A stretch of DNA of 10,095 bases from Chrysochromulina tobinii (Eukaryota > Haptophyta > Prymnesiales > Chrysochromulinaceae), in the NCBI GenBank assembly GCA_001275005.1, contig JWZX01002014.1, positions 1-10,095 of the forward strand. Reading direction: 5' to 3'. Positions 6,501 through 10,095 of this stretch are shown here, piece by piece. The notes below the pieces were generated by a model. The model did not search any database, was not told the origin of the DNA, and saw only the letters and a list, made by a program, of their open reading frames with translations. A program made the translations under genes and the position numbers. Each line of letters opens with the position of its first letter. Within the stretch, counting starts at the first letter, position 1.

Positions 6501-8108
6501 GATGGTCAAGGTGGCGCGCGCCTGCTGGCTCACCTTCTTAGCCTCGCGCCGGAGCGCCGCAGCGCCCGGCCCGTCGACTATGTCGTACTGCGCCTCGACC
6601 TCGTTTTCCGCCGGGTCGGGCAATGTGACCGTGTGGCGCAGATCACACAGGTAGGCGTCCCAGTTGCGGTAGCGGACCTCGCGCCCTCGAAGCACGATCT
6701 TGAGCACGGGCACAAGAGGCGGTGTCGCGCTCGGAGCGTGTAGGTAGAGCAGCTCGCAGTACGCGCGGAGCGACGTGATCGGCGGCGGGTCGGACGCATT
6801 CGGGCGGATGACGATGTCGCTTGCGTCGCCACGAGCGCCGTGAACACGCACCGTGAGCACGGGTTTGAGGGACCAGCAGACGAGACACGTACCGGTGCCA
6901 CCATCAGCGAAGAGGCCCTGCTTGAAGACGTCGAGCAACTCCGCCTCGCTCGCAAAGGGCAGGTGAGCGCAGCGCAGCAGCTCGTCGCGAGAGGCGCGCC
7001 GTTGCTTGAGGGTGAGCGGCGAGGTCTTCTCGTCCGTCTCGCGCAGTAGCTCGTCAGCGGTGCGTTCCCATGTGCAGATGGGCACGAGCATCTCGCCCAT
7101 GCCGCGCGCGATCGAGAAGCTCGACGAGAGGAGCGCGACGGTCCGGTGGCCTCCTTCCGCGCGTGTGAAGATCAGGCAGAACTCGGCCAGCTTGGACAGT
7201 GCCGTCTTGGAGCCGAAGCCGTAGTGCAAGCCACTGCCGCCGCTCAGGCTCTTCGAGGTGTGGCCGATCGAGCCAAGGCCCATGCGCACGATGCCCTCGC
7301 TCATGCCATGCCCGTCGTCCTCGAGGACGAGCATGAGGTCGGCCAGAGTCGTGCGCATCCGGCCAGAGACGGTTCCATGCGAGATCGAAGCCTGCGGCCG
7401 AGACACGCCGTCGTGAGCGCCTCCCATCCCCGCACGCGCCTCGGCTGGCCGTGGGTGCTTGCGAATGTCGATGCGCATCATCGTCGCCTCGCTCTCGCGT
7501 GCATTGTCGATGAGGTCGCCGAAGGCGGTAAGCGCGGAGGCGTGGCTCTGCGAGAGCTTGTCGAGCAGATCCTCGGAAACCCGCATCCGTGGCATCGCGG
7601 AGGCGTCTGCGGTGGCGTCGTCCTCTGAGTCCGTCTCGACCGTGACATGCATCGGGTCGACCTCGAAGATGCGGGGTGCCACGCCGGACTCGCACGGTAC
7701 CGTGGCCGCGTTCTCAACGAAGTGGACTACCCGCGGGGGCATCACACCTTCCGAATGCTGCTGCGCCCCCCCCGGAGAGCACGTGTGCACGTGAACACCC
7801 TTCAACTTCACGTGTACACGAGCGCTTCCTGCGATTTGTTGCCACATGCTGTCCCCGGCCTCGATGATCGGAGGAGCAGCATCATTGTCTGCGTAGGGCG
7901 CAGCGTCAGGGTGCGGTGCTGGCGCCTCTACGGGTTGCGGTGCTGGCGCCTCTTCGAGCATGTCTTCTGCGTACGCGAGCTCGAGGTCCACTCGCGGTCC
8001 AACTTGTGTGACCACCTGTGGGCCGATGGCAGCCAGACTCCATGGCAGGTCGGCGCCCGACCACCTGCTCGGCGACATGGGTCCTTCCCGTTCGAGCAGG
8101 TGTACCAT
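585..8108 (-). CDS. Giant MORC-family GHKL ATPase with Tudor-like, AP2, HTH, zinc-finger and winged-helix-like domains (chromatin factor)
   Basis: One 2,507-codon frame, ATG at 8108-8106 and TAA at 587-585, with no break. The start is the first in-frame ATG after an in-frame TGA 15 nt upstream, and it has purines at -3 and +4. Seen in order: GHKL ATPase from about residue 175 (N-box DLIDN at 198-202, G1 box DDGHGM at 264-269, glycine-rich lid GFGSK at 297-301); S5-like transducer to about 660, ending in the MORC-typical block around H628-N629-K630; Tudor/Agenet-like module 787-885; AP2-like 1039-1090; Tudor-like 1261-1323; acidic and Ala/Glu-rich linkers; Cro/C1-like HTH 1659-1722; coiled coil about 1757-1805; Pro-rich segment; Tudor-like 1977-2055 and 2117-2181; winged-helix-like module twice (2219-2295, 2414-2490) around a C2HC finger (C2348, C2351, H2364, C2368). 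MORC ATPases are known to dimerise on ATP binding and to compact chromatin. A nuclear silencing or chromatin-remodelling role is inferred from that. No CW zinc finger, common in animal MORCs, is visible. The catalytic N-box glutamate is replaced by aspartate. The MORC assignment is strong, the weaker modules are pattern calls, and hidden introns cannot be excluded. Confidence 0.88.
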   Translation of the reverse strand: MVHLLEREGPMSPSRWSGADLPWSLAAIGPQVVTQVGPRVDLELAYAEDMLEEAPAPQPVEAPAPHPDAAPYADNDAAPPIIEAGDSMWQQIAGSARVHVKLKGVHVHTCSPGGAQQHSEGVMPPRVVHFVENAATVPCESGVAPRIFEVDPMHVTVETDSEDDATADASAMPRMRVSEDLLDKLSQSHASALTAFGDLIDNARESEATMMRIDIRKHPRPAEARAGMGGAHDGVSRPQASISHGTVSGRMRTTLADLMLVLEDDGHGMSEGIVRMGLGSIGHTSKSLSGGSGLHYGFGSKTALSKLAEFCLIFTRAEGGHRTVALLSSSFSIARGMGEMLVPICTWERTADELLRETDEKTSPLTLKQRRASRDELLRCAHLPFASEAELLDVFKQGLFADGGTGTCLVCWSLKPVLTVRVHGARGDASDIVIRPNASDPPPITSLRAYCELLYLHAPSATPPLVPVLKIVLRGREVRYRNWDAYLCDLRHTVTLPDPAENEVEAQYDIVDGPGAAALRREAKKVSQQARATLTIGYAQTLDDVYNTLSWPSGSLKGVSATVMSERKRAVTEEQTGFAFYHNGRLIRILEKLVLAASNSIATSTRRITHYGQGLTGYVSENYLAPEHNKAVYKRAELFASLKNAVKRSCQKHLREKVAPRLDAIKSLPLAAAAVAATAAAAEASGSGSSLDAEVRPLPWAATPKHKGHPRKSLADECQREARMRPKDISDTTVGRVIAVSAGRYKLRMDDMLLSARSYRANELVETVFDPNELDRSMSPAPASLSGCYVEVWWLSEGDQHDDAHDDAEAAHDDWWRATLRHRPDLGESGWFDLEYEVDQTCEEVFIGISPGTRLMASVAFRRDGEKLVWKFPNVTDKDMFNLRRVDAAADELRRTMLQRMLRPECASAVLVGDTAEMPRPPASAAPASVEPASLEQPDAVAADVAPSRAAEAAASSSAMRSTARQRAAASSSAMRSIAGQRNAAPAVGAVAGVGAAAVASTEQLRRRQATATPVHSSAADVARAAAAAEGLELVLSSKSQTGFKGVWKRKGAKFDVYEVQVTENGKGRSMGTFATPEEAALCYARYIEAERQSTAQWPAAQEQALFPGFVNPGVRYTKTSVAASAAAVLPPAPPAPPAPARAPLPAPTSHRRTPKSLSLTQHERSSTAAEEAEEAEEAEEAEEAEALAAPSASGGGGGRGGGAAGRHCRSPTVMLGAKIDATSFGTVGRRNERPSERSAGPATLSAATEATSEQPPEQPLAIGARVKACFHAYEKPRKNKGWGAGHYYTGAVVAVNSDGTYGVKYDDGDVEDRVERRHIQQIPLSSQPAPPTAVSGTGRRATLRGRARRPEHSVGVRPAECEGRVHAMLEEIDEIDEINEAHVHAMLEEALAPALAQATRLRERAGTTTADESADWHERALAWRKQAAAGLARLVSEPLLAKSAGAPSRARAAEGAGAAHEGSAAEASEAMEMDEVDRMVEASSRAKTSSNVACGRPQLAQLKQASSPTATPGQRADEEGKEGKEGEEGEEGKEGKEDEGLEVKVEEGDSEMEVEEVDEDEDEDEDASADAIGSDAARGRLATITKEEEDEEDPDALLEKLEQMNDEEVTLLMEEDAGAEAAVESTGAERARAAATAETRAQDDAETRAQDDAEPFSHASLARTLRERMAQLGGIQSKLASRLGCTKQALSGWLHGKCPRGQEARLDAIVKAWLDRVEQDPTQIQSRQIQSRQIQSRDEQDLTREAVEEPAPALDEELTAALAAAERKEEAARRLLTEAAATRAQVAGAMQQQQAARTAKPARGRSSPARGKDEFKDDRTAVLETGSATADESAHDGAQVRPCEVESAAAGSSSPLKRPRECLAATSATAAAATAAVTAATATAAAPPPPQRTQWGAMGRMHKVPERLLPTMDPRKKPKHWKPPAAVPPPPMAAAPPPPATPPLGTAPPLSSRASSQADRDAAEWRAPYEAHAKLMYAELIVGGLVRVWWTKTMAGHLERFQYGTVTVVGPASLPQRKRDPLNCTFEVTYPDQPCGAEGGKFLHDLEQVHVERVPEGAYDHYFRSAQHDALSHAASEHATAPERNSERPPRKAAVAGAARGAAALGAAAAEAQAVLSVGARVLARHLASYSKGARRLKSGANAWWRGTILAVGSGGATYNVEYDDDGVKEDVLAKFVQPLDEEGDEDEDEDEDEDEDEDDEDEDDEEPKPPEPPHEGSLRYDIFRALCDGHSTRAAIIDYVDQHGKSSTRGKITHNHSLLQADVVTALGKETKHGRPPLWWQDADKYGLTAEGEDIKDGMEHGEEARAEEEAGAVKEEAEAEEEPAPRLSCGGGVVKEEPAAPGLWCGYCARTFGNHGALARHVGTCKQRPAEYGQNEDEDEDDDVEDEHEHEDEDEDDEEEPKPPEPPHEGSLRYDIFRALCDGHSTRAAIIDYVDQHGKSSTRGKITHDHSLLQADVVTALGKETNHGRPPLWWQDADKYGLTAEGEVVRAKERAARKRPIASL
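638..905 (-). repeat. C-terminal copy of a duplicated coding module
   Basis: This 268-bp block matches 1223-1490 at 264 of 268 positions, at a constant offset of 585 bp (195 codons, so in frame). The four differences are two silent changes and two amino-acid changes (Asn to Asp, Lys to Asn). It encodes a short Pro-rich lead-in and a module of about 77 residues with the pattern YDIFRALCDG, TRAAIIDYVD, LQADVVTAL, WW and KYGLTAEG, which looks like a winged helix. Homology continues at lower identity into the acidic tract at 906-985. After this copy the protein ends within 17 residues in a basic tail. Confidence 0.95.
906..985 (-). repeat. Acidic Asp/Glu microsatellite before the second module copy
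   Basis: On the plus strand this is an irregular run of TCC, TCG, TCT and TCA triplets, with GTG and GAC interruptions. Read on the minus strand it gives mainly alternating Asp and Glu with two His. It is degenerate at codon level rather than a pure repeat, so it is probably an older slippage tract than the 15-bp and 24-bp repeats elsewhere. Confidence 0.85.
1000..1067 (-). other. C2HC zinc finger between the duplicated modules (residues 2348-2368)
   Basis: C2348-x2-C2351-x12-H2364-x3-C2368 with a phenylalanine four residues after the second cysteine and a leucine ten residues after it (residue 2361), the normal hydrophobic core of a classical finger. The last ligand is cysteine rather than histidine (C2HC). 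A single finger can bind DNA weakly or act as a protein-interaction module. It sits in the spacer between the two near-identical winged-helix-like modules. Confidence 0.7.
1223..1490 (-). repeat. First copy of the duplicated coding module
   Basis: Partner of 638-905. It lies directly after the acidic tract that follows Tudor-like module 4, and is followed in the protein by the Glu/Ala-rich linker and the C2HC finger. The near identity, including third codon positions, means the copying is recent or the copies are kept alike by gene conversion. Confidence 0.95.
1491..1560 (-). repeat. Acidic Asp/Glu microsatellite before the first module copy
   Basis: A (GTCCTC)n-like run on the plus strand that encodes about 20 alternating Asp and Glu residues. 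It is purer than the matching tract at 906-985. Such tracts are prone to length change, and acidic runs of this kind occur in histone-binding proteins. Confidence 0.9.
1566..1760 (-). other. Tudor/Agenet-like module 4 (residues 2117-2181)
   Basis: The module begins L-S-V-G-A-R-V-L-A, has A-W-W-R-G-T-I-L-A-V and then T-Y-N-V-E-Y-D-D-D-G, and closes with V-L-A-K-F-V-Q-P-L. It is the cleanest Tudor-like module together with module 2. A run of alternating Asp and Glu follows directly, which could give local negative charge near a histone-binding surface. Confidence 0.7.
1944..2180 (-). other. Tudor/Agenet-like module 3 (residues about 1977-2055)
   Basis: The segment carries G-G-L-V-R-V-W-W near its start, F-Q-Y-G-T-V-T-V-V-G in the second strand, C-T-F-E-V-T-Y-P-D-Q in the third, and a closing strand F-L-H-D-L-E-Q-V-H-V-E-R-V. 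The strand order is that of a Tudor-like barrel. The paired tryptophans and the F-E-V-x-Y-x-D strand match module 1. Moderate confidence; a PWWP- or BAH-like fold is an alternative. Confidence 0.5.
2896..2940 (-). repeat. Perfect 15-bp tandem repeat, three copies
   Basis: The unit CGAGATTGGATCTGA repeats three times without error. On the minus strand it gives a pentapeptide repeat of the type Ile-Gln-Ser-Arg-Gln just after the HTH domain. The lack of any silent change points to a recent expansion. Confidence 0.95.
2945..3134 (-). other. Cro/C1-like helix-turn-helix (residues about 1659-1722)
   Basis: The segment is LARTLRERMAQLGG, then IQSKLASRLGCTKQALSGWL, then a basic tail leading into a further helix. 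The Q-x-x-L-A-x-x-L-G-x-x-x-x-x-x-S-x-W pattern is that of the lambda-repressor (XRE) fold helix 2, turn and helix 3. Such domains bind DNA and are common in phages and bacteria but uncommon in large eukaryotic chromatin proteins. A divergent eukaryotic HTH such as a POU- or CUT-type fold is the main alternative. Confidence 0.6.
3144..3191 (-). repeat. Perfect 24-bp tandem repeat, two copies
   Basis: A 24-bp unit starting CTCGGCGTCGTC is repeated exactly, followed by a short third partial copy. It duplicates an eight-residue segment containing ETRAQDDA just upstream of the HTH domain. It is in frame. Confidence 0.93.
3494..3553 (-). repeat. Nine-bp imperfect repeat encoding Gly-Lys/Glu-Glu units
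   Basis: Variants of CCCTCCTTG and CCCTCCTCG repeat about six to seven times. The protein reads as GKE and GEE triplets within the long acidic linker. No domain is expected here; it is likely a disordered spacer. Confidence 0.85.
3939..4014 (-). repeat. 22-bp direct repeats around a 9-bp tandem repeat
   Basis: CTCCTCCAGCATCGCATGCA plus two bases occurs at 3939-3960 and again at 3993-4014. Between them, units of CTCGTCAAT repeat in tandem. The protein shows two copies of HAMLEE separated by Ile-Asp-Glu triplets. The 54-bp spacing keeps frame. Confidence 0.9.
4140..4328 (-). other. Tudor/Agenet-like module 2 (residues 1261-1323)
   Basis: The module starts L-A-I-G-A-R-V-K-A and continues with YYTGAVVAVNSDGTYGVKYDDGD, a classic Tudor-like barrel pattern (G-x-x-V, then W/Y-Y-x-G-x-V, then Y-x-V-x-Y-D-D-G-D). 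It closes with a V-E-x-R-V-x-x-x-x-I-Q segment. It resembles module 4 of the same protein more than modules 1 or 3. Ligand unknown; methylated histone or DNA would be usual for the fold. Confidence 0.7.
4551..4602 (-). repeat. Glu-Glu-Ala triplet repeat
   Basis: Nine-bp units of the type GCCTCCTCC with scattered variants give five or more EEA units on the minus strand. It may form a charged helix or a disordered linker between the AP2-like domain and the second Tudor-like module. Confidence 0.85.
4840..4994 (-). other. AP2/ERF-like DNA-binding domain (residues 1039-1090)
   Basis: The segment reads S-x-T-G-F-K-G-V-W, then a strand containing Y-E-V-Q-V, then G-R-S-M-G-T-F-A-T-P-E-E-A-A-L-C-Y-A-R. 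This is the AP2 signature: a three-strand sheet with F-K-G-V and G-x-F, followed by an amphipathic helix starting T-P-E-E-A-A. Single AP2 domains are common in algae and apicomplexans as sequence-specific DNA binders. Here the domain sits between two Tudor-like modules of a MORC protein, so it may target the ATPase to particular sites. That targeting role is inference. Confidence 0.82.
5164..5253 (-). repeat. 45-bp tandem repeat, two copies
   Basis: Two adjacent 45-bp units differ at three positions. They encode two copies of a 15-residue segment with SSSAMRS as its core in the Ala/Ser-rich linker ahead of the AP2-like domain. The alanine-, serine- and arginine-rich composition suggests a flexible basic linker. 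Confidence 0.92.
5455..5750 (-). other. Tudor/Agenet-like module 1 (residues about 787-885)
   Basis: The segment begins GCYVEVWW and continues, after an acidic and histidine-rich insert, with DDWWRATLRH and GWFDLEYEVD. This is the pattern of small beta-barrel chromatin readers: an entry strand with V-E-V-W, then W-x-A, then a strand of the type F-D-L-E-Y with acidic residues. Such folds usually bind methylated lysine or arginine on histones, or nucleic acid. The insert between the first two strands is long, so the call is only moderately sure. Confidence 0.5.
6130..7586 (-). other. MORC-type GHKL ATPase plus S5-like transducer domain (residues about 175-660)
   Basis: This is the ATP-binding engine of the large protein. 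Visible motifs are the N-box helix ending DLIDNARE (198-205), the G1 box DDGHGMS (264-270), a serine/glycine segment leading into LHYGFGSKTALSKL (294-307), and then a hydrophobic strand ending in IFTR. After an insert, the transducer carries an LRAYCELLYL strand, an FYHNGRLI strand, and a closing segment YLAPEHNKAVYKRAELF. That closing segment closely follows the MORC pattern of NFLEP-x-HNK-x-DFE. Family knowledge says that ATP binding drives head dimerisation in such proteins. The order and spacing fit MORC better than Hsp90, MutL or histidine kinases. Confidence 0.85.
7912..7953 (-). repeat. 24-bp spaced direct repeat in the N-terminal region
   Basis: The 18-bp sequence TGCGGTGCTGGCGCCTCT occurs at 7912-7929 and 7936-7953. 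It encodes two EAPAP segments in the N-terminal Pro/Ala-rich region before the ATPase. Short, but exact. Confidence 0.85.
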
Positions 8109-8375
8109 GGTTCTCGCGTCCCTTCACGCGAGGGGCAAACTTTTGCCTAAAACAGAAGTCAGTTTCGTCGCGGTCACAAAAAAACCCGGAAAGAGAGATT
8201 GTGAGTCGCTCTGCGTGTGTGACTGTGCGTCTGTGAGGTTGTTGTGAGGAACATGTTCAGTCGTCGTTGTGGTTGGTTGCTAAATTCAGCCGCGTACTCG
8301 CGGTGTCTCCAGAGTAAACGTAGTCCTCTCTCGCCGACTGTGATAGCTGGTGTCTGGTCATTTCCATCGTCACAC
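8109..8375 (-). promoter_or_regulatory. Intergenic region: 3' end of the GT61 gene and presumed promoter and 5' UTR of the MORC gene
   Basis: This 267-bp gap separates the TGA of the upstream gene from the ATG of the downstream gene, both on the minus strand. I see no TATA box and no canonical AATAAA. Read on the minus strand, the half nearest the MORC gene is pyrimidine- and CA-rich, with a CTCTCTTTCC stretch and a run of seven T. It then carries TTCTGTTTTAG ending at 8147, which could be a splice acceptor for a 5' UTR intron. The assignment as promoter rests only on position. Confidence 0.4.
8113..8132 (-). promoter_or_regulatory. Perfect 7-bp GC-rich hairpin ending 4 nt before the MORC start codon
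   Basis: On the minus strand CTCGCGT, a six-base loop GAAGGG, then ACGCGAG. The stem is perfect and six of seven pairs lie in a CGCG-like core. It ends four bases before the ATG at 8108, so in the mRNA it would lie in the last part of the 5' UTR. The in-frame TGA that fixes the start lies across the stem-loop border. A translational role is inference. Confidence 0.5.
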
Positions 8376-10095
8376 TCACGACCGGACCCTTCGGCGATTG
8401 GACGCCATCAAAGCCGGGGCGACCTCGCTCGGGTCCCCATAGGCGGTATGCAAGCTGCTCCGCACAAGGTCGACGAGCTCGCTGGGCTCAACATGGATAG
8501 CTTCGCGACGGTCCCACGGCAAAGCAGTGCGCGCAAACCAGTGCTGTTCGTGCAGAACTTTGTACGTGAGCCCGAGGGTTATGCCCAGCTCGTGCCACGT
8601 TGTGTCAGGCACTGAGGTTCCCTGGAAACTGAGAAGCTCGACGACAACTGCCCGCGGTCGCATAAAGAACATTCCGATGAGCGCCGAGCCGCTCGCAGCC
8701 ACTAACACATCCATGGATCGGAAGAGCATTACTTGCCGCGCCAGCGGCAAAGTGCCTGGGGTTTGCCGTGAAGACGCACGTGCCCGCACTGACCGTGATC
8801 AGCGCAGCGATCACCTCGTCCTCGTTGAGAAGCGCGCGGCGACCCTTACTTCCGTTCGGGTCCTCGTTGCGGCAGCGTTTGGCAGTCACATCTGCTGCTG
8901 AGCATCGCACCGCCACCAGCGCTCGCACTGGCGGCAACGAGGGATCGGCAGAGATGTTGGTGCTGTGGTTCGTCTGCGCGCACCGCTCCACACCTCGTCC
9001 GGCCGCGATCAGCCACGAGAGCCCAGGCATTTTCTGCTTCGGATCAACTGACGCCGGCGCGGTGCAGATGGCGCGCGCCCCACGGCAGAAGCTCAGCTCG
9101 AGCAAGGCTCCCATCGAACGATACAGGCGGCGTTGCGCGAGCGACGGCGTGGCATACACCGACATATGGAGCATGTGCCGGTGGGCCTGGCCGAGGAGTG
9201 CGTGCTCGAATACGTGCTCTTCATCAGTGGGCAGTTGGCTCGCTGAGAGCACGCGGTGGAAAAGCATGCTCAGCATTTTCATCGGAAGCTCCTCGGAACC
9301 ATGGGCACCGAGGTCGAGTGCTACGTAGGTGGCGGTGCGCTTTGGCAATAGATGCAACATTCGCCACTCGTCAAAAGTCTCGATGATGCAGGCAAGGTTG
9401 TGTAGCAGGTTGTGACCGAAGTGGCCCACCCAAGTGTGCCGATACATGAACAGAGCCACGCCAGCATGGTGCACAACCCGCCGCGGGGTTGCTATTGGTG
9501 AGACTGAGAGCAGTCGCGAGAGCGACGACCACCGTTTGCTCTGCTGAGAGCGCTGCCCCGGCCACGAGACAAATTTGGGTACGTTGCCTGTTGCTGTTTG
9601 AAGCCGAGTGGGTAGCCCAGGGTCAAACGGAAAACCTTTGACACCCCAGTAAGAGTCCCAAAGGCCGCATTCAACGACAAGCCGCAACGCTGCTGCATCT
9701 GCCTCAGTGCGAGGCGCCGCCGCTAGCTGCACCTCCAAGCCTTGGATGCCACCTCGATTGGAAATGGTTACATTTGCAGCTGCACAGTTCGGGATGCCAA
9801 AACGCCAATGGAAATTCGTATGCCTGGAAGTAGGACAACTGAAATTGGCCATGGCGTCAGGAAGTCCCCGTCCCCAAAGGACGCATTTCGGTGATGTCTC
9901 TGTCCAGAGGTTTGCGGGAACCATGCTCGAGTTCGCCGCGGAGCCTCTCGGAGATCGGATGACGCTCGTTCGGAACTGATCGGAACGCTCCTGCGCGACG
10001 GGAAAAGTGTATCGGTCAGCGGACCGAAGGCCAAGGGACGACGACGGACACGCTGGACATGACGCGGCGGGTGGGCGGCAGCGCACCCTTTTTGT
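8376..10095 (-). CDS. GT61-family (DUF563) glycosyltransferase, 5' end uncertain, frame broken near 8758
   Basis: Members of this family transfer sugars such as xylose or N-acetylglucosamine, usually as type II membrane proteins in the Golgi or ER. The first frame shows the family pattern: GHFGHNLLHN (about residues 221-230 counted from a GTG at 10086), a central region of helices, then RRALLNEDEV (416-425). The C-terminal GT61 block, LPLARQVMLFRSMDVLV followed by GSALIGMFF and VVELL, is in another minus-strand frame (8789-8376, stop TGA). The switch must lie near the CCCC run at 8761-8758, where removing one C joins both blocks smoothly. The frame is open to the window edge with no ATG until 9924. 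No signal anchor is visible, so the true start may lie outside the window or in an upstream exon. The usual HG pair before the G-x-x-L motif is SG here. The donor sugar and acceptor cannot be told. The family call is fairly safe, the gene structure is not. Confidence 0.72.
8755..8789 (-). other. Frame junction in the GT61 gene
   Basis: The upstream frame is family-like through CVFTANP and then continues 52 more residues without family resemblance, ending at 8605. The other frame becomes family-like from TLPLARQ. They differ by one base. Dropping one C from the CCCC run gives CVFTANPGTLPLARQ, which fits the strand-then-helix order of GT61. A 34-nt GT-AG intron (GTGCGG to CCCCAG) would also restore frame but would delete the CVFTANP strand. 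The most likely causes are an assembly or sequencing error or a recent disabling mutation. Confidence 0.65.

Noticed and set aside
585-8108. CW-type zinc finger expected in MORC proteins
   Set aside because: No C-x-x-C with spaced Trp and Cys pair is visible after the transducer; only the C-terminal C2HC finger is present.
8147-8379. Possible intron GTGAGT to TTTTAG joining the GT61 and MORC genes into one protein
   Set aside because: The junction would enter the 73-codon side frame at 7906-8127, not the MORC frame, which has a TGA just upstream of its ATG, so no in-frame fusion results.
8757-8790. 34-nt GT-AG intron as the explanation of the GT61 frame break
   Set aside because: It restores frame but removes the CVFTANP strand that fits the family, and it is very short; kept only as an alternative.
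1-10095. Giant-virus or bacterial origin of the window
   Set aside because: No viral hallmark gene, no operon spacing or Shine-Dalgarno sites; the multidomain chromatin protein and GT61 enzyme fit a eukaryotic nuclear genome better.

Overview
The window looks like nuclear DNA from a GC-rich, intron-poor microbial eukaryote, most plausibly a unicellular alga. A haptophyte-type genome would fit, but nothing here proves the lineage. The evidence is a 2,507-codon uninterrupted reading frame for a multidomain chromatin protein with MORC, Tudor-like and AP2-type domains, a neighbouring GT61 (DUF563) glycosyltransferase typical of the eukaryotic secretory pathway, and many in-frame low-complexity tracts. 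No bacterial operon features or ribosome-binding sites are visible.

Both recognisable genes lie on the minus strand. Reading that way, the window opens at its right edge inside a GT61-type glycosyltransferase gene (10095 down to 8376). Its catalytic region runs across two minus-strand frames that meet at a CCCC run at 8758-8761. The 5' end is not secured, because the frame stays open to the window edge. A 267-bp intergenic stretch (8109-8375) follows and should hold the 3' end of the GT61 transcript and the promoter and 5' UTR of the next gene. That next gene is the 7.5-kb frame 8108-585. The last 584 bases (1-584) are its 3' flank, with no gene I can support but with a perfect 27-bp tandem duplication.

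The large protein is the centre of interest. From the N terminus it has a MORC-type GHKL ATPase with its S5-like transducer (about residues 175-660), a Tudor/Agenet-like module (about 787-885), an AP2-like DNA-binding domain (1039-1090), a second Tudor-like module (1261-1323), a long acidic low-complexity stretch, a Cro/C1-like helix-turn-helix (1659-1722), a short coiled coil, a proline-rich segment, two more Tudor-like modules (about 1977-2055 and 2117-2181), and then two almost identical winged-helix-like modules (2219-2295 and 2414-2490) flanking a C2HC zinc finger (2348-2368). This reads as a DNA- and histone-binding, ATP-driven chromatin compaction or silencing factor. The combination of a MORC ATPase with AP2, Cro-like HTH and duplicated winged-helix modules on one chain is not one I know.

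The big gene is full of in-frame tandem repeats (units of 9, 15, 24 and 45 bp, plus a 585-bp-offset module duplication at about 98.5% DNA identity), so the coding region appears to have been expanding recently. I see no functional link between the two genes beyond shared orientation.
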